This document shows, in pieces, positions 50,601 through 57,767 of a stretch of 64,000 nucleotides of DNA. Positions within the stretch are counted from its first letter, which is position 1; each line of letters opens with the position of its first letter. Below the pieces are notes generated by a model. The model was given only the letters and a program-made list of their open reading frames with translations, had not been told where the DNA came from and searched no databases. Source of the DNA: Siphonodentalium dalli. Taxonomy: Eukaryota > Mollusca > Scaphopoda > Gadilida > Siphonodentaliidae. The position numbers and the translations under genes are program-made. The DNA is taken from positions 135,541,989 through 135,605,988 of the forward strand of contig CP136068.1 of assembly GCA_032622095.1 (NCBI GenBank), read 5' to 3'.

Positions 50601-53600
50601 ATCCAGAGGTATGTTCTGGAAATATTAGCAGACGACAGACAGAGAGATAATACAAGTGCGGAAGGATTTCTATTCATTGGTGGGAAATATTTAGATAATA
50701 GGCTCAATGAATGGCTTATGGCTGTTTGTTGAACTTATTATCGGAACATATCATTAGGGAACTACTTGTCTTTGGGTAAAGCCTGCAAATAGTGTGTCCC
50801 CAGAGGGTGAATTTATTGACAGTATCCCACACGGCGAGCTAGCTTCACCAAATTCACCCTCTGGGAACTTCATTCTGCTGAGGTCTCATCTTCTGGAAAG
50901 TATCTATAGTCTCAAATTAACATCATACATCCATTTTTATCAGAGTTACGTCCTTTGTTTGAGTTGGAAAGTTTTTAATTTTGTGTCCGTACAAACTTTT
51001 TAGCTTGTAACTCGGGCATGTTTCATCAGACTTGGTTGTGCTTTGGTGTGTTGATAACACAATTTAGGGGAAGAGGATTGAATTTCGACTCTGTACAAAC
51101 ATCTTACATTGTTACTCGAGTAGCAATGGTCAGACTTGAATGTTATTTGGAATGCTAATAGACCGAGATTGATAGAAGGATACTGACAGGTTTTGTCCAT
51201 TTGTCAGAGTTATTGCCCTTGTTGGAAATATCAAGGTTCTTCATCTTTGTTTCACATTTAACATTTTTACTCAAGTACCAACAATTGGATTTGAATATCT
51301 TTGGAATAGTGATAGGTCGATATGAAGGAAAGGATACAATAGGTTTTTTCTATTGATATTCTCCGAGTGACAGACCTTCTTGGATTTCGAAAATAATTTG
51401 TTTTCCATCCATACGCATATTTAGTATTGCCCACTCTCTAACCTGAGCATTGGGGGCATATGCCACTCTTGACATTGCACTTGTTAACAAATTCCAGAGA
51501 ATATTCACCTTAACCCTTCCATGACTGAAGCTTCCTCAAATTTTGAAGGAAGGGAGCTTGACTATATGTACCTTGACCTTGTAAGCCAGTGCATTCTCTT
51601 ATATATTTGAGGCTCCCTATGGGAGACTCACATATATAAGAGAATGCACTGGCACAGGATCTTTAATGTTGCACCAGCACAGCTCCCTTCATGAAATCTT
51701 GTGATCTTGTTACAGAAACTGACAACTCAACAAACAGATTTATAGCTCTGTTCCGAACTAAAACTTCTCCTGTTCTTGAACTCACACCATGGTAAGTAAA
51801 TCTAACTGAAAGTGAGCTCAATAAGAGACCACAATAGCTGGTTAAAGGAATAAGTTTGCCAACAATTTTTAAGTCAAATTTATGTTTGGTTGAGATTTAA
51901 AAAAAAACTTGGTCTATAGTTTGGCAAGGTCGGTTCATGGGCGGGCATCTACAGTAATGCCCTAATTAATCGACTCCATAACCACAGCAGAATTATGGGT
52001 AACTTTTCAGGATTTAGTCGGAAATATGGCTTGTTGCCATTCATCGGAAAGCTTTCAGGATTTAGTCGGAAATATGGCTTGTTGCCATTCATCGGAAAGC
52101 TCTCGGGGAGAGCTTTCCGATGAATGGCAACAAGCCATATTTCCGACTAAATCCTGAAAAGTTACCCATAATTCTGCTGTGGTTATGGAGTCGATTAATT
52201 AGGGCATTACTCTACAGATGGTGTTAGAGCAATAACTTGAACAAATACTAATTGAGTTTGCTGATATTTTGTATTTGAGACTTTCTCAGCAATATCTTGA
52301 TCGAGTTTGAAAATCGGCCAGGTCCGCATATTGTGGGTGGAGTTATGGCCCTTAATTAGTTCATTTATGTGAATGTCAGACTTCGTCAACAGTGTTGTTT
52401 CAAGCCCATATTTCACGTAGCTACTGCAATTCGACCCAGTATCTCTGATCCGCATTTTTGTCTAAAATTTAACTTATAATTTGACGAGGGACAATTGGTG
52501 AGTGGGTTGGTGAGCTGCGGGGCGTGCAGCTCTAATGTTCTATAACTTAGCCAGTTTATTGATGGATTTTGAAATTTTTTATATGTGAGTTTATAAACAT
52601 GTGCAACAGATGCACACAGAAAATCGGGCCCTCCCTTTTTTTTTTTTTTTACCAGAGTAATGGCGCTTACTCTGTTTATTTAAAATTAATGGCCTTTAAC
52701 CTGCTTTAGTGGGATAATTTGAACACACGTCAACCGATGTCATCCATTTTTGTATATGAATCATTCGTGATAACATCTCAATCAAGATAAAAAACCAGGT
52801 CTGACCCATTTTTTTTTTCTACCTGAAATATAACCCTTAGTTTGTCAATTTTTAGCAATTTCAAGACCCTTAGAAAGATAACATAAACTAACGTCAACTG
52901 ATTCCTCTTCCACAACAGTTTTATGAAACAAATGTTGACAAATTCGAAAAAAAATTCTGACAGATTCACTGGACAAAAGCCATCTTGGACCAATAATGCT
53001 ATCAGGATCATTATTATATCATACGATTTTATACATTAATGCAGTTGTTCATAACAGTGGAAGACATATCAGTTACTTAATTACAAGCTCCAAATTCAAA
53101 CTTTATCTCACTGGATGCAAAGTGATTGGCTGAACATAAATTAAAATTACATTGCAGTGGCTTTGTGAGAGGAGAAGATGGGGCTACACCCTGCCATGTA
53201 TCATTCCAACCAGTGTATAACGGAGGCGCCCTACTATCTGTGGTGAGTACAATCATGCTTATATTTTCAATTTCCAAATTAGCTCTTGTACACAAAAAGC
53301 AGTGCAATTTTGATTTAAAAAAAATATATATATTATAAACAACTGGGAAATGAATGGATTCATTCATGTTCAGGTAATATCAACAGAGGAGGAAATACAT
53401 ATATTCACACATGATCAGGTAATATAAGATGATGGCAGGTAGAGAAACACCCAATGGTTGCCCCTTCTTTCATTTGTATGGGCTAGCATCACCAAATTCA
53501 CCCTCTAGGAACCTCATTCTGCTATGGGAGACACAGTTGAAGCAAAGGGGTCTGTTGTTAAAACAAGTAAAATATAAATTAAAAATTATTGAAATTTAAA

Positions 53601-54289
53601 CCGAGCCCGCCACCTTAAAAATTTCTTCGCTATAAAATACAATACATATGTAACAAGGGAGTCTACTTTCAGATACCTCCTCACTTCTAAAGGCCATAAT
53701 TCACAAAACGCCTGAACAGATTCTTACAATTCCAACGGCATTCAATCGAGTAAAAGCTATGTTAGCATAGGGTAAACTGTTCTAAAACTTTGAAAAAAGA
53801 CACTGAACACAAAAATCATGGCCGGCAGATGGGCCCCTCTTTAGCACAGGAAAAAGAATACCGTCTATTTCAAAGTCAATAATTATCGATAAAAAACTCA
53901 ACTTTTATTCAAAAATTCTTCATGTATTGAAATATCTAATATTAATCTACCCAAATCAATCGCATATTTAATCCAAGTCACCATCACAACCTCCTAATCA
54001 TGGGCTCATGGGTCAGATCTAATTATCTTCTGATGTAGAAAACGTACAGATGTTGGTTTTATGGTGTCGAATCTTACAAGGCATCTTTAACTTTTGAGCT
54101 TTCTACATTTTATTTTCTTGATTTTCATTCCAGATTTGGTCCAATGGAAATCTATCTTACATCCCACTTGGTTTCATAGTGGCTAACAACCCATCAGTTC
54201 AGCGACGCCCAGCCATTAACACAGCGGACACCGACAGGATCTCAACCATTAACTCTTATACCAGCTTCATGCAACGAAGCATGACTTGA
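32576..54289 (+). CDS. AAAS: Aladin, WD-repeat nucleoporin (15 coding exons, complete)
   Basis: Aladin is a beta-propeller protein of the nuclear pore complex, held at the cytoplasmic side by the membrane nucleoporin NDC1; loss of the human gene causes triple A syndrome (established knowledge). The joined CDS is 32576-32692, 33513-33637, 35276-35331, 37460-37551, 38742-38788, 39132-39290, 42782-42865, 43588-43708, 44229-44353, 46635-46695, 48659-48840, 50328-50395, 51716-51791, 53158-53242 and 54134-54289: 1554 nt, 517 residues plus stop. All introns are GT-AG and every junction keeps the frame. Signature stretches shared with human aladin (546 residues) include NFPPPPPKG near the N terminus, [59 protein letters not shown], and GALLSV..S.G...IPL. 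WD-type endings are seen at [12 protein letters not shown] and RVWE. The start is the only ATG after an in-frame stop at 32516. The C terminus is shorter than in human and does not share its tail. Confidence 0.96.
32708..33105. mobile_element. TTAA element TIR type 1 in AAAS intron 1, interrupted by a second element
   Basis: Starts TTAACACTTTAATGATGGGA and ends AGATGGAAGGGTTAA. After GCAT its internal TTAA is split by the element 32734-32989, after which ATATCCTGTGCCAGTGC resumes the expected order. The second hairpin is deleted. Confidence 0.82.
32734..32989. mobile_element. TTAA element, TIR type 2 (GAGTGCC), nested
   Basis: TTAACCCTTTGAGTGCCAGG to CCTGGCACTCAAAGGGTTAA, a 20-base perfect inverted terminal repeat. 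Contains GGCCGATCTCATCGGCC, an A-rich linker and one AATGCATTCTCTTATATATG hairpin. Inserted in intron 1 inside another element at its internal TTAA. Confidence 0.9.
33513..33637 (+). CDS. AAAS: AAAS coding exon 2 (residues 40-81)
   Basis: Acceptor TTGATTGTAG, donor TG|gtatgt. Encodes [12 protein letters not shown] through VFKRTLHA and the first two bases of a Trp codon; human has VWKRCINIW here. A hairpin element starts 20 bases after the donor. Confidence 0.93.
33658..34048. mobile_element. CAGAATGAGG double-hairpin element in AAAS intron 2
   Basis: Starts AGTGTGTCTGACATTTGCAG and ends CTGCAAATGTCAGACACACT. Two hairpins with GAGGGTGAATTT/AAATTCACCCTC arms flank a linker of about 180 bases containing GAGAGATCTAGGATCATATT and CATCGATTATGCA. 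No ORF. Flanking CATGCATGGTATGTT is repeated on the far side as CATGCATGGGTATGTT. Confidence 0.85.
34380..34880. repeat. Diverged inverted repeat in intron 2
   Basis: TACTCAATCCGATAAAACTC through ATTTGATTTGAGTCGAGGAA (34384-34465) recurs inverted as GACTCGAATCAAATATTTTT to GGATTGAGTACC (34740-34859). A related piece is at 44925-45330. Another old foldback element. Confidence 0.65.
34943..35236. mobile_element. TTAA element TIR type 1, ends 39 bases before AAAS exon 3
   Basis: The left terminal repeat is truncated (TTAAGGAGCTGTGCTGG), the right is intact (CCAGTCATGGAAGAGTTAA). Two hairpins with GTCTCCCATAGGGAGCC and GGCTCCCTATGGGAGAC apices; the first has an extra inverted copy of its apex. 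Confidence 0.85.
35276..35331 (+). CDS. AAAS: AAAS coding exon 3 (residues 81-100)
   Basis: Acceptor TTATTCACAG, donor G|gtgagt. Encodes [18 protein letters not shown], matching human RDVGLFGVLNEIANSEE. A TTAA-type miniature element ends 39 bases before the acceptor. Confidence 0.92.
35332..37459 (+). other. AAAS intron 3
   Basis: 2.1 kb without coding sequence. It holds the palindrome 36716-36879, and a related left-arm fragment near 36474. TTAATTTGAGCTGTCAACTC and the rest are unique. Confidence 0.8.
36716..36879. repeat. Imperfect palindrome, about 75-base arms, in intron 3
   Basis: GATAAATAGAATATG ... GTTTCTCTCATATGATATTT ... GAATTTTCAGTTTTCTC and its complement GAGAAAACTGAAAATTC ... 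ending CTCTATTTATC, centred near CGCCGGACG. Confidence 0.88.
37460..37551 (+). CDS. AAAS: AAAS coding exon 4 (residues 100-130)
   Basis: Acceptor CTCTTTTAAG, donor TCG|gtgagt. Encodes the highly conserved [15 protein letters not shown] (human [15 protein letters not shown]). With the last G of exon 3 it gives 31 whole codons. Confidence 0.94.
37616..38040. mobile_element. CAGAATGAGG double-hairpin element, degraded, in intron 4
   Basis: GACATTTGCAGAATGAGATC opens the first hairpin (to about 37735); the linker has CTCGATTATTCATTG; the second hairpin is eroded (CAGAATGAGTCCCCAGAAAG ... CAACCTCTCTGG). It begins about 65 bases after the exon 4 donor. Confidence 0.75.
38040..38741 (+). other. Rest of AAAS intron 4, nothing recognised
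   Basis: A/C-rich sequence with no coding potential on the plus strand; a 63-codon minus ORF is probably chance. It includes GGCGAAACATAATATAAAAC near 38551. Confidence 0.45.
38742..38788 (+). CDS. AAAS: AAAS coding exon 5 (residues 131-146)
   Basis: Acceptor CTTATTGCAG, donor TG|gtaaga. Encodes [16 protein letters not shown] (human LRSEDLIAEFAQVTNW). A small exon of 47 bases. Confidence 0.92.
38907..39043. repeat. 30-bp minisatellite, 4.5 copies, in intron 5
   Basis: TGGGTGTCTTTTTGCACATT plus TGGGAGATCA, starting at 38907, 38937, 38967, 38997 and 39027. A 30-base period leaves frames open on both strands, which explains the ORFs there. Confidence 0.93.
39132..39290 (+). CDS. AAAS: AAAS coding exon 6 (residues 146-199), first propeller strands
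   Basis: Acceptor ACATTTTAG, donor AT|gtaagt. Encodes [20 protein letters not shown] and, later, [17 protein letters not shown], very close to the human protein. The human VRVYNASS motif appears here as VQVRTAAN, so the usual aromatic residue of this blade is changed. Confidence 0.95.
39723..39747. repeat. Poly-G run of 25
   Basis: Twenty-five consecutive G in an AT-rich intron. The length in the assembly may be inexact. Confidence 0.95.
40131..40198. repeat. 17-bp minisatellite AGACTGATTCAACCATT, four copies
   Basis: Four nearly identical head-to-tail units, the last ending CAACCC. Confidence 0.92.
40763..42031. mobile_element. Element with TAGCTCAACTT terminal repeats and about 185-bp internal tandem repeats
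   Basis: Left end TAGCTCAACTTTTCTTTGTA, right end CCAAGTTGAGCTA; 11-base inverted termini. About six diverged internal repeats share GGCACGGGCTACAGGTCGTA, GACATGTAGATGGGAACGAG, TCATTTTGGGGTCATTCGG and CATGGCCGCCAGCAGCCAT. No transposase. Truncated relatives lie at about 970-1080, 29618-30100 and 31518-31610. Confidence 0.75.
42565..42735. mobile_element. Right half of a CAGAATGAGG element, ends 47 bases before exon 7
   Basis: Linker part (TTTGCAGAAGATAAAATGCA) and right hairpin (CAGAGGGTGAATTTGGTGAT ... CTGATTCTGCAAATGACAGA). The left hairpin is missing. Confidence 0.75.
42782..42865 (+). CDS. AAAS: AAAS coding exon 7 (residues 199-227)
   Basis: Acceptor GTTTCTTCCAG, donor AG|gtgagt. Encodes [18 protein letters not shown] followed by HVDPMSLAT. 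The ILIW motif is a typical end of a WD40 blade. Confidence 0.95.
42866..43587 (+). other. AAAS intron 7, nothing but a small hairpin
   Basis: AT-rich. GGGTTAAACATCTGCCGATC and GATCGGCCTCTCGTTTTAAC (43037-43079) form a short hairpin resembling the ends of TIR type 2 elements (GGCCGAT..ATCGGCC), perhaps a solo remnant. Confidence 0.5.
43588..43708 (+). CDS. AAAS: AAAS coding exon 8 (residues 227-267)
   Basis: Acceptor AATTCTGCAG, donor ATG|gtgagt, phase 0. Encodes [17 protein letters not shown], then [20 protein letters not shown], matching human [20 protein letters not shown]. Its last 72 bases are repeated just downstream (43724-43795). Confidence 0.94.
43724..43795 (+). pseudogene. Partial duplicate of AAAS exon 8, in frame, possible alternative exon extension
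   Basis: Twenty-four codons aligned to the end of exon 8 differ at 11 of 72 bases, 6 of them third codon positions. They encode [20 protein letters not shown], then MAMM. The copy ends in its own gtgag, and another ATG|gtgagt follows at 43801-43809. The 15 bases between exon 8 and the copy contain no stop. Skipping the first donor and splicing at 43796 would therefore add 29 residues in frame. The copy has no acceptor of its own with a usable intron length, so it is either an extension or a dead duplicate. Confidence 0.8.
44229..44353 (+). CDS. AAAS: AAAS coding exon 9 (residues 268-309)
   Basis: Acceptor TAAACTGTAG, donor AG|gtagga. Encodes [20 protein letters not shown], then [21 protein letters not shown] (human LLWSPDGSKILATTPSAVF). 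Confidence 0.95.
44658..44915. mobile_element. TTAA element, TIR type 2 (GAGTGCC), in intron 9
   Basis: TTAACCCTTTGAGTGCCAGG to CCTGGCACTCAAAGGGTTAA; contains GGCCGATATTATCGGCC, an A-rich linker and one intact hairpin with apex GGCGACCTATGGTCGAC. About the same length as the copy at 32734-32989. Confidence 0.92.
45370..46375. repeat. Dispersed repeat with CGTCCGTG microsatellite and 192-bp tandem repeats
   Basis: Opens TTTTTGTCCCCCGACGTTTC, then CCGTCCGTGCGTC repeats (45415-45490), then nearly four copies of a 192-bp unit starting GAGATTGGGTACCTTCATGG at 45490, 45682, 45874 and 46066, and ends CTCGAGTCGGGGGACATGTG. Because 192 is a multiple of 3, a long frame (45658-46374) stays open with a 64-residue repeat (e.g. 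[13 protein letters not shown]). A relative with the same GTCGGGGGACATTTTGGTC end is at 56400-57060. Confidence 0.85.
46635..46695 (+). CDS. AAAS: AAAS coding exon 10 (residues 309-329)
   Basis: Acceptor TTGTCTGCAG, donor AAG|gtgatg. Encodes [20 protein letters not shown] (human [20 protein letters not shown]). The donor lacks the common +4 A +5 G pattern and is a weaker site. Confidence 0.94.
46805..47740. repeat. Threefold direct repeat of a flank around a hairpin element, intron 10
   Basis: CAGTATGAGTGTTCATTGCT plus TGTGCTTGCTTC occurs at about 46817, 47119 and, shortened, 47655 (ATTTCAATGTGTGCTTGCTT). The second and third copies flank the element 47175-47655. Confidence 0.75.
47175..47655. 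mobile_element. CAGAATGAGG double-hairpin element in AAAS intron 10
   Basis: AGTGTGTCTGTGATTTGCAG to CTGCAAATGACAGACACACT; first hairpin to 47280, linker 47281-47545, second hairpin 47546-47645. The linker is partly unlike other copies. Confidence 0.85.
48193..48620. mobile_element. CAGAATGAGG double-hairpin element ending 38 bases before AAAS exon 11
   Basis: TGTTTGTCTGATATTTGTAG to CTACAAATGACAGACGCACT; both hairpins present, first with a degraded left arm. The linker has TTTGATTTGCAGAAGATAAA and CATAATCGAGG. Confidence 0.85.
48659..48840 (+). CDS. AAAS: AAAS coding exon 11 (residues 330-390)
   Basis: Acceptor TTTATTTCAG, donor AG|gtaagt. Encodes [45 protein letters not shown]; human reads TGCWSPDGSRLLFTVLGEP, IYSLSFPE, GGAKSATIVADLSET. 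A hairpin element ends 38 bases before the acceptor. Confidence 0.95.
49001..49363. mobile_element. CAGAATGAGG double-hairpin element in AAAS intron 11
   Basis: AGCGTGTCTGACATTTGCAG to CTGCAACTGACAGACACACT, both hairpins clear, linker shortened. Confidence 0.87.
49516..49690. repeat. Imperfect palindrome in intron 11
   Basis: ATTGATTGTCTTGGGGTGGA ... GAACAGCAAGCAGGATTATT pairs with AGTCCTGCTTGCTGTTCAGA ... CCATCCCAAGGCAGTCAAT, centred near CCCCTTAATCC. No other copy noticed. Confidence 0.8.
50328..50395 (+). CDS. AAAS: AAAS coding exon 12 (residues 390-413)
   Basis: Acceptor ATTGTTTTCAG, donor AGAG|gtaag. Encodes [20 protein letters not shown], matching human [20 protein letters not shown]. 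Confidence 0.94.
50786..50935. mobile_element. Left half of a CAGAATGAGG element
   Basis: AGTGTGTCCCCAGAGGGTGA ... CACCCTCTGGGAACTTCATT, then GGTCTCATCTTCTGG and ATAGTCTCAAATTAACA of the linker. The right half is absent. Confidence 0.75.
51510..51697. mobile_element. TTAA element, TIR type 1, single hairpin, abutting exon 13 acceptor
   Basis: Starts TTAACCCTTCCATGACTGAA; hairpin with apex GGCTCCCTATGGGAGAC; then GTTGCACCAGCACAGCTCCC and TTCATGAAAT. The final GGGTTAA is lost or replaced by TCTTGTGATCTTGTTACAG, the exon 13 acceptor. The orientation is reversed relative to 17193-17458. Confidence 0.82.
51716..51791 (+). CDS. AAAS: AAAS coding exon 13 (residues 413-438)
   Basis: Acceptor CTTGTTACAG, donor CCATG|gtaagt. 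Encodes [20 protein letters not shown], then LELTP; human has ILLFRTRNSPVFELLP. The acceptor lies about 20 bases beyond the end of a TTAA-type element. Confidence 0.93.
51950..52214. mobile_element. Mariner-type palindromic element (TACAGTAATGCCC) in intron 13
   Basis: TACAGTAATGCCCTAATTAA ... centre GAGAGCTTTCC ... GGGCATTACT. The long arms contain CCACAGCAGAATTATGGGTA and GATTTAGTCGGAAATATGGC. The left arm carries an extra 49-base direct repeat of AGGATTTAGTCGGAAATATG... A TA target and CAGT ends suit Tc1/mariner-derived miniature elements (family knowledge; inference here). Confidence 0.85.
52215..53157 (+). other. Rest of AAAS intron 13, nothing recognised
   Basis: Unique AT-rich sequence with T runs (52636-52650, 52810-52818). 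Minus-strand ORFs at 52207-52455 and 52778-53011 show no domain. Confidence 0.5.
53158..53242 (+). CDS. AAAS: AAAS coding exon 14 (residues 438-466)
   Basis: Acceptor ACATTGCAG, donor GTG|gtgagt. Encodes [19 protein letters not shown], then [10 protein letters not shown]; human has CGIIQGEPGAQPQLITFHP and SFNKGALLSV. Confidence 0.94.
53243..54133 (+). other. AAAS intron 14
   Basis: Mostly unique. At 53475-53535 a fragment of the CAGAATGAGG family (ATTCACCCTCTAGGAACCTC) is the only repeat recognised. Confidence 0.7.
54134..54289 (+). CDS. AAAS: AAAS last coding exon 15 (residues 467-517 and stop)
   Basis: Acceptor TTTCATTCCAG; the stop TGA is at 54287-54289. Starts [20 protein letters not shown] (human [20 protein letters not shown]) and ends [11 protein letters not shown]. 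The tail is Ser/Thr and Arg rich and does not resemble the proline-rich human tail. Confidence 0.92.
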   Translation: MWSNGNLSYIPLGFIVANNPSVQRRPAINTADTDRISTINSYTSFMQRSMT

Positions 54290-54293
54290 TGTT

Positions 54294-54452
54294 AATAAAC
54301 ATTGCCTGGTTGATTTTCTGAGAAACATGTCATGATATTTAAAATATCAGTGATACCAGTTTCATGCAATTAAACATCATGTGCTGTAATGAATGTTACA
54401 GTTTGACTTTCTAGGGCTGAGATGACAGATGTTGGTGGTCGACAACAATAAA
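54294..54452 (+). promoter_or_regulatory. Candidate poly(A) signals of AAAS
   Basis: AATAAA occurs at 54294-54299, only 5 bases after the stop, and again at 54447-54452. The second would give a more usual 3' UTR length of about 180 bases. Assignment is by motif only. Confidence 0.5.
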
Positions 54453-54833
54453 ACACTGATATTCGACTTTCTAAAGAACATGGCATGACGTTGCCGGTCA
54501 ACTTTCCATGAAACATGATGTGACATTAATACATGTTGATATTCTGAAAAACGTGACATGACATTGAAATGTTGGAGGTTAAAGTTCTGGTGCTGAGATA
54601 ATAAATATGAATTCATATCAAACAAACGTGGCTTTTTCTTTATTTTCTTATCTAAAAGCATGAAATATTCCCTTACATCAGCATTTTTATATAGAAGTTG
54701 ATGTGAGGAGATTGGTGGTGCTATTTTATGTTGATTGACCATATAAACAACATTCACATATTATGGGTTTCATTGACATAGGACAACTCCGTTCCGAAGC
54801 GATCATAAAAAGAACATTCACATATCATATGTA
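54453..54833. other. Downstream of AAAS, no gene seen
   Basis: Contains loosely repeated ACATGATGTGACATT motifs (54300-54590), some of which lie in the AAAS 3' UTR. No further ORF. Confidence 0.5.
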
Positions 54834-54985
54834 TTAACCCTTTCATGTCGGGATCTGAGCTGGTGCGGCATTAATGATCCTGTGCCTGTACATTCTCTTA
54901 TATTTGCGAGTCTCTAATAGGGAGCCTCACATATATAAGAGATTGCACTAGCTAACCATGTCAAGGTAAATATTGTTAGGCCAAT
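54834..54985. mobile_element. TTAA element, TIR type 1, left part
   Basis: TTAACCCTTTCATGTCGGGA, GCTGGTGCGGCATTAA, first hairpin, GTCAAGGTAAATATTGTTAG and the beginning of the second hairpin, where it breaks off. Confidence 0.78.
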
Positions 54986-55132
54986 GTACCCTTTTATATC
55001 AACTGAGTATAGTAGAAGATGGAGTTATAAATATATCAATGTTGGTACTGACATCCTTTAACAGTGCCAACCTTCACATTAAATGGTTGGATGATGTACA
55101 ATTTTCATTTATCAGCAAACAACCATCATCGA

Positions 55133-55393
55133 TTAACCCTTCCATGACTGGAGCTTCCTGAAATTTTTTGAAAACCCTGTACCAATGCATTCTCTTATAT
55201 ATGCGAGTCTCCCAAAGGGAGCCTTGCATATATAAGAGAATGCACTGGCTTACCAGGTCAAGGTCAATATTGTTAGGCCAATGTATCCTCTTATATATGC
55301 GAGGCTCCCTATGGGAGACTCGCGTATATAAGAGAATGCAATGGCACAGAGTTTACACAAAATTTCACGAAGCTCCAGTCGTGGATGGGTTAA
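55133..55393. mobile_element. TTAA element, TIR type 1, two hairpins
   Basis: TTAACCCTTCCATGACTGG to CCAGTCGTGGATGGGTTAA. Hairpin apices GTCTCCCAAAGGGAGCC and GGCTCCCTATGGGAGAC. Confidence 0.87.
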
Positions 55394-55471
55394 GAGAGAC
55401 CACAGATAGAACATTCACATAACGTTGGTTTCATCGACTCATACCTAAGAGAGTTATGCCATTTGTTGTGG

Positions 55472-55682
55472 TACAGTACCTAAATAATGACTCCTTAACC
55501 ATCCTGAAAAATAATGGGTAATTTTTCAGGATTTAATCGGAAATACGGCTTGTTGCCATTCATCGGAAAGCTCTGTGAGAGCTTTCCGATGAATGGCAAC
55601 AAACCATATTTCCGACTTAATCCAGGAAAAATTACCCATAATTCTGCTGTGGTTAAGGAGCCTATTACTTAGAGCATTACTA
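55472..55682. mobile_element. Mariner-type palindromic element (TACAGTA)
   Basis: TACAGTACCTAAATAATGAC to AGAGCATTACTA around a centre AGCTCTGTGAGAGCT. The left arm near CCATCCTGAAAAATAATG has diverged. Confidence 0.82.
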
Positions 55683-57324
55683 GCATGCGTATAAGATTAT
55701 GTCCACATATACCTATCAGTTATGGACTGCTTTGATTAGGAGGGCCTTTGTTATGGTGATAACTAACATGGAGTTTTTTTGCACACAAAAAAAACACATT
55801 GTATGTTGGGATTATAATGTTCTATGATGAGGTGCTAGTCTGATATACCTCCCCAATAGAGGAAGTATGTCCAAATATCATGAGTTTTTATCACACATAT
55901 TAAAGTTATAACACATAGTGGGCCATAACAAGAGATGGGCCGGTCCCAGGTGGGACTAAGGTATACCCCCCCCCCCCCCATATTGAACATTTTCTAAGTT
56001 GAAAAAGGGGGATAACTCCACAAAAAAAGTCAAACAGACCTCATAATCGAAGGTGCACAGGTTCCCATGCTACTACCGGTAAATATCTGCCAAGTTAAAA
56101 CAAAACATTGACCAAAAAATGTAGGAATAAAAGCTCGGACAAAATTACATCCACTGACTGACAGACGGATGGACAGACAGACAAGCGGATTCCAGTATAC
56201 CCCCCACAACTCATTATGGGGGTATATGGGAATCAGCTTGTCCATTTGGATCCTGTGCCCCTGCGATTATGAGGTCCATACAACATTTCTGTGGAGTTAT
56301 CCCCCCTTTTTTATGACTTAAAATTTTCACAACATGCAGACTTGTTTTCCGAGCTTGTATTCCTACATTTTCCAGTCAATTTAAAAAAAAAATGGCATCG
56401 AGGCCGATATTTGAGTGCGCAAAACATTTCCACTACTGGCCAGCACTCCTCTGTTATAGTAATGACCCTCGTGCATGCGTGCGTCCTTCGGTGCGTCTAT
56501 CCTTAACTTTGTCCAAGTCTGTATTCTGTCATTTTCTAGTCATTTTTTTTCAAAACGTGGCACATATATCAACCAGCTTGGGGAACCTACGCACCTGCGA
56601 TTTTGTTATTGCACTTTTTTGACAGAATTGTACATCCTGGGATGCAACTTTTGTCCGAGCCTTTATTCCCTCATTTTCCAGTCAATTTGTTTTAATGTTG
56701 GCACATATGTCAACCAGCATGGGAACCTGTGTACCTGCGATTTTTGAGTTCAGTCAGACATAATTTTGGTGGAGTTGTTGCCCCTTTTCAACATAGAATC
56801 GTACATCCTGGTACACATCCTTTGTCTGACCTGTATTGTCATTTTCCAGTCTTTTTTTTTTAAAACTTAGCACAGATGTCAACCAGCATGGGAACCTGCA
56901 ATTTTTAGTTTTTATTTTAGACCAACATATTTAGTGAATATGTACTTTGTATCATATTGATGTAATCAATTCCTCCTACAGTTTGTAGTATAGGGATCTG
57001 AAACCCATAAATCCTTCAAATCTGCCACATTTGTCGGGGGACATTTTGGTCAGTAACCTTTTATTTTGCTTCTTGATTTCCTGGGGCTCCTTGGTGGCTT
57101 GGGGTGGGGTGGGGGGAAAGGTATGGTCTTTCATCCATCTATAAAACTGGAATCTTAATATGGCCTAATAACTTGATATCCCCAGATAGGAAATAAGATT
57201 GAACAACTAAATGTTAACAAAATATATCTTTAATTGTATTAACAATAAATAATGCAGCAGTTCTACTTGTATTTGAGCAATTCTCAAAGGAACAGACTGT
57301 TTGTATGTTTCAAATTGGTAAAAC
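55683..57324. repeat. Dispersed repeats with GGACAGACAG and GTCGGGGGACATT tails; no gene seen
   Basis: A 14-base C run (55966-55979) and TATACCCCCCA/TGGGGGTATA near 56195-56227 mark one repeat end. From 56400 to 57060 diverged copies of TCATTTTCCAGTCA.TTT, ACCAGC.TGGGAACCTG occur about three times, ending TGTCGGGGGACATTTTGGTC, as in intron 9 of AAAS. Confidence 0.65.
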
Positions 57325-57705
57325 TTAACCCTTTACCCAACAAACCGGCCAAAACCGGCCAAATAAAGCTTCAACAGCCTAAAATATCTTCGGTCTGTCT
57401 CAATAGAACCATACAAATATGGATATCATTGGAACCGGCTCCTTGACCACATTGTGATAGTTACATTTATGCCCTGTGCCAATGCATTCTCTTATATATG
57501 CGAGTCGACCATAGGTCGCCTCGCATATATAAGAGAATGCATTGGCCTAAAATTTTACCATTTTTTCTTACATTCTTTAACAATTTTATAATTTTTAATG
57601 TGTTAAGCCAATGCATTCTCTTATATATGCGAGGCGACCTATGGTCGACTCACATATATAAGAGAATGCATTGGCACAGGGCCGTTCTGTTGGGTAAAGG
57701 GTTAA
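57325..57705. mobile_element. TTAA element, TIR type 3 (ACCCAACA), two hairpins
   Basis: TTAACCCTTTACCCAACAAA to TGTTGGGTAAAGGGTTAA; a shorter copy of 15849-16319 (shared AAATAAAGCTTCAACAGCCT) with a shorter linker between the hairpins. Confidence 0.9.
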
Positions 57706-57767
57706 AGCAGCTAAACTAAAATTTGCTATTGATGCAAACATTCATGAAGTTTTCAATGAGATGGTGG

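Larger units (their letters stand above)
50396..51715 (+). other. AAAS intron 12
   Basis: 1.3 kb. Contains a relative of the 15-kb satellite (50680-50770), a half CAGAATGAGG element (50786-50935) and a TTAA element against the 3' splice site. Confidence 0.8.
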
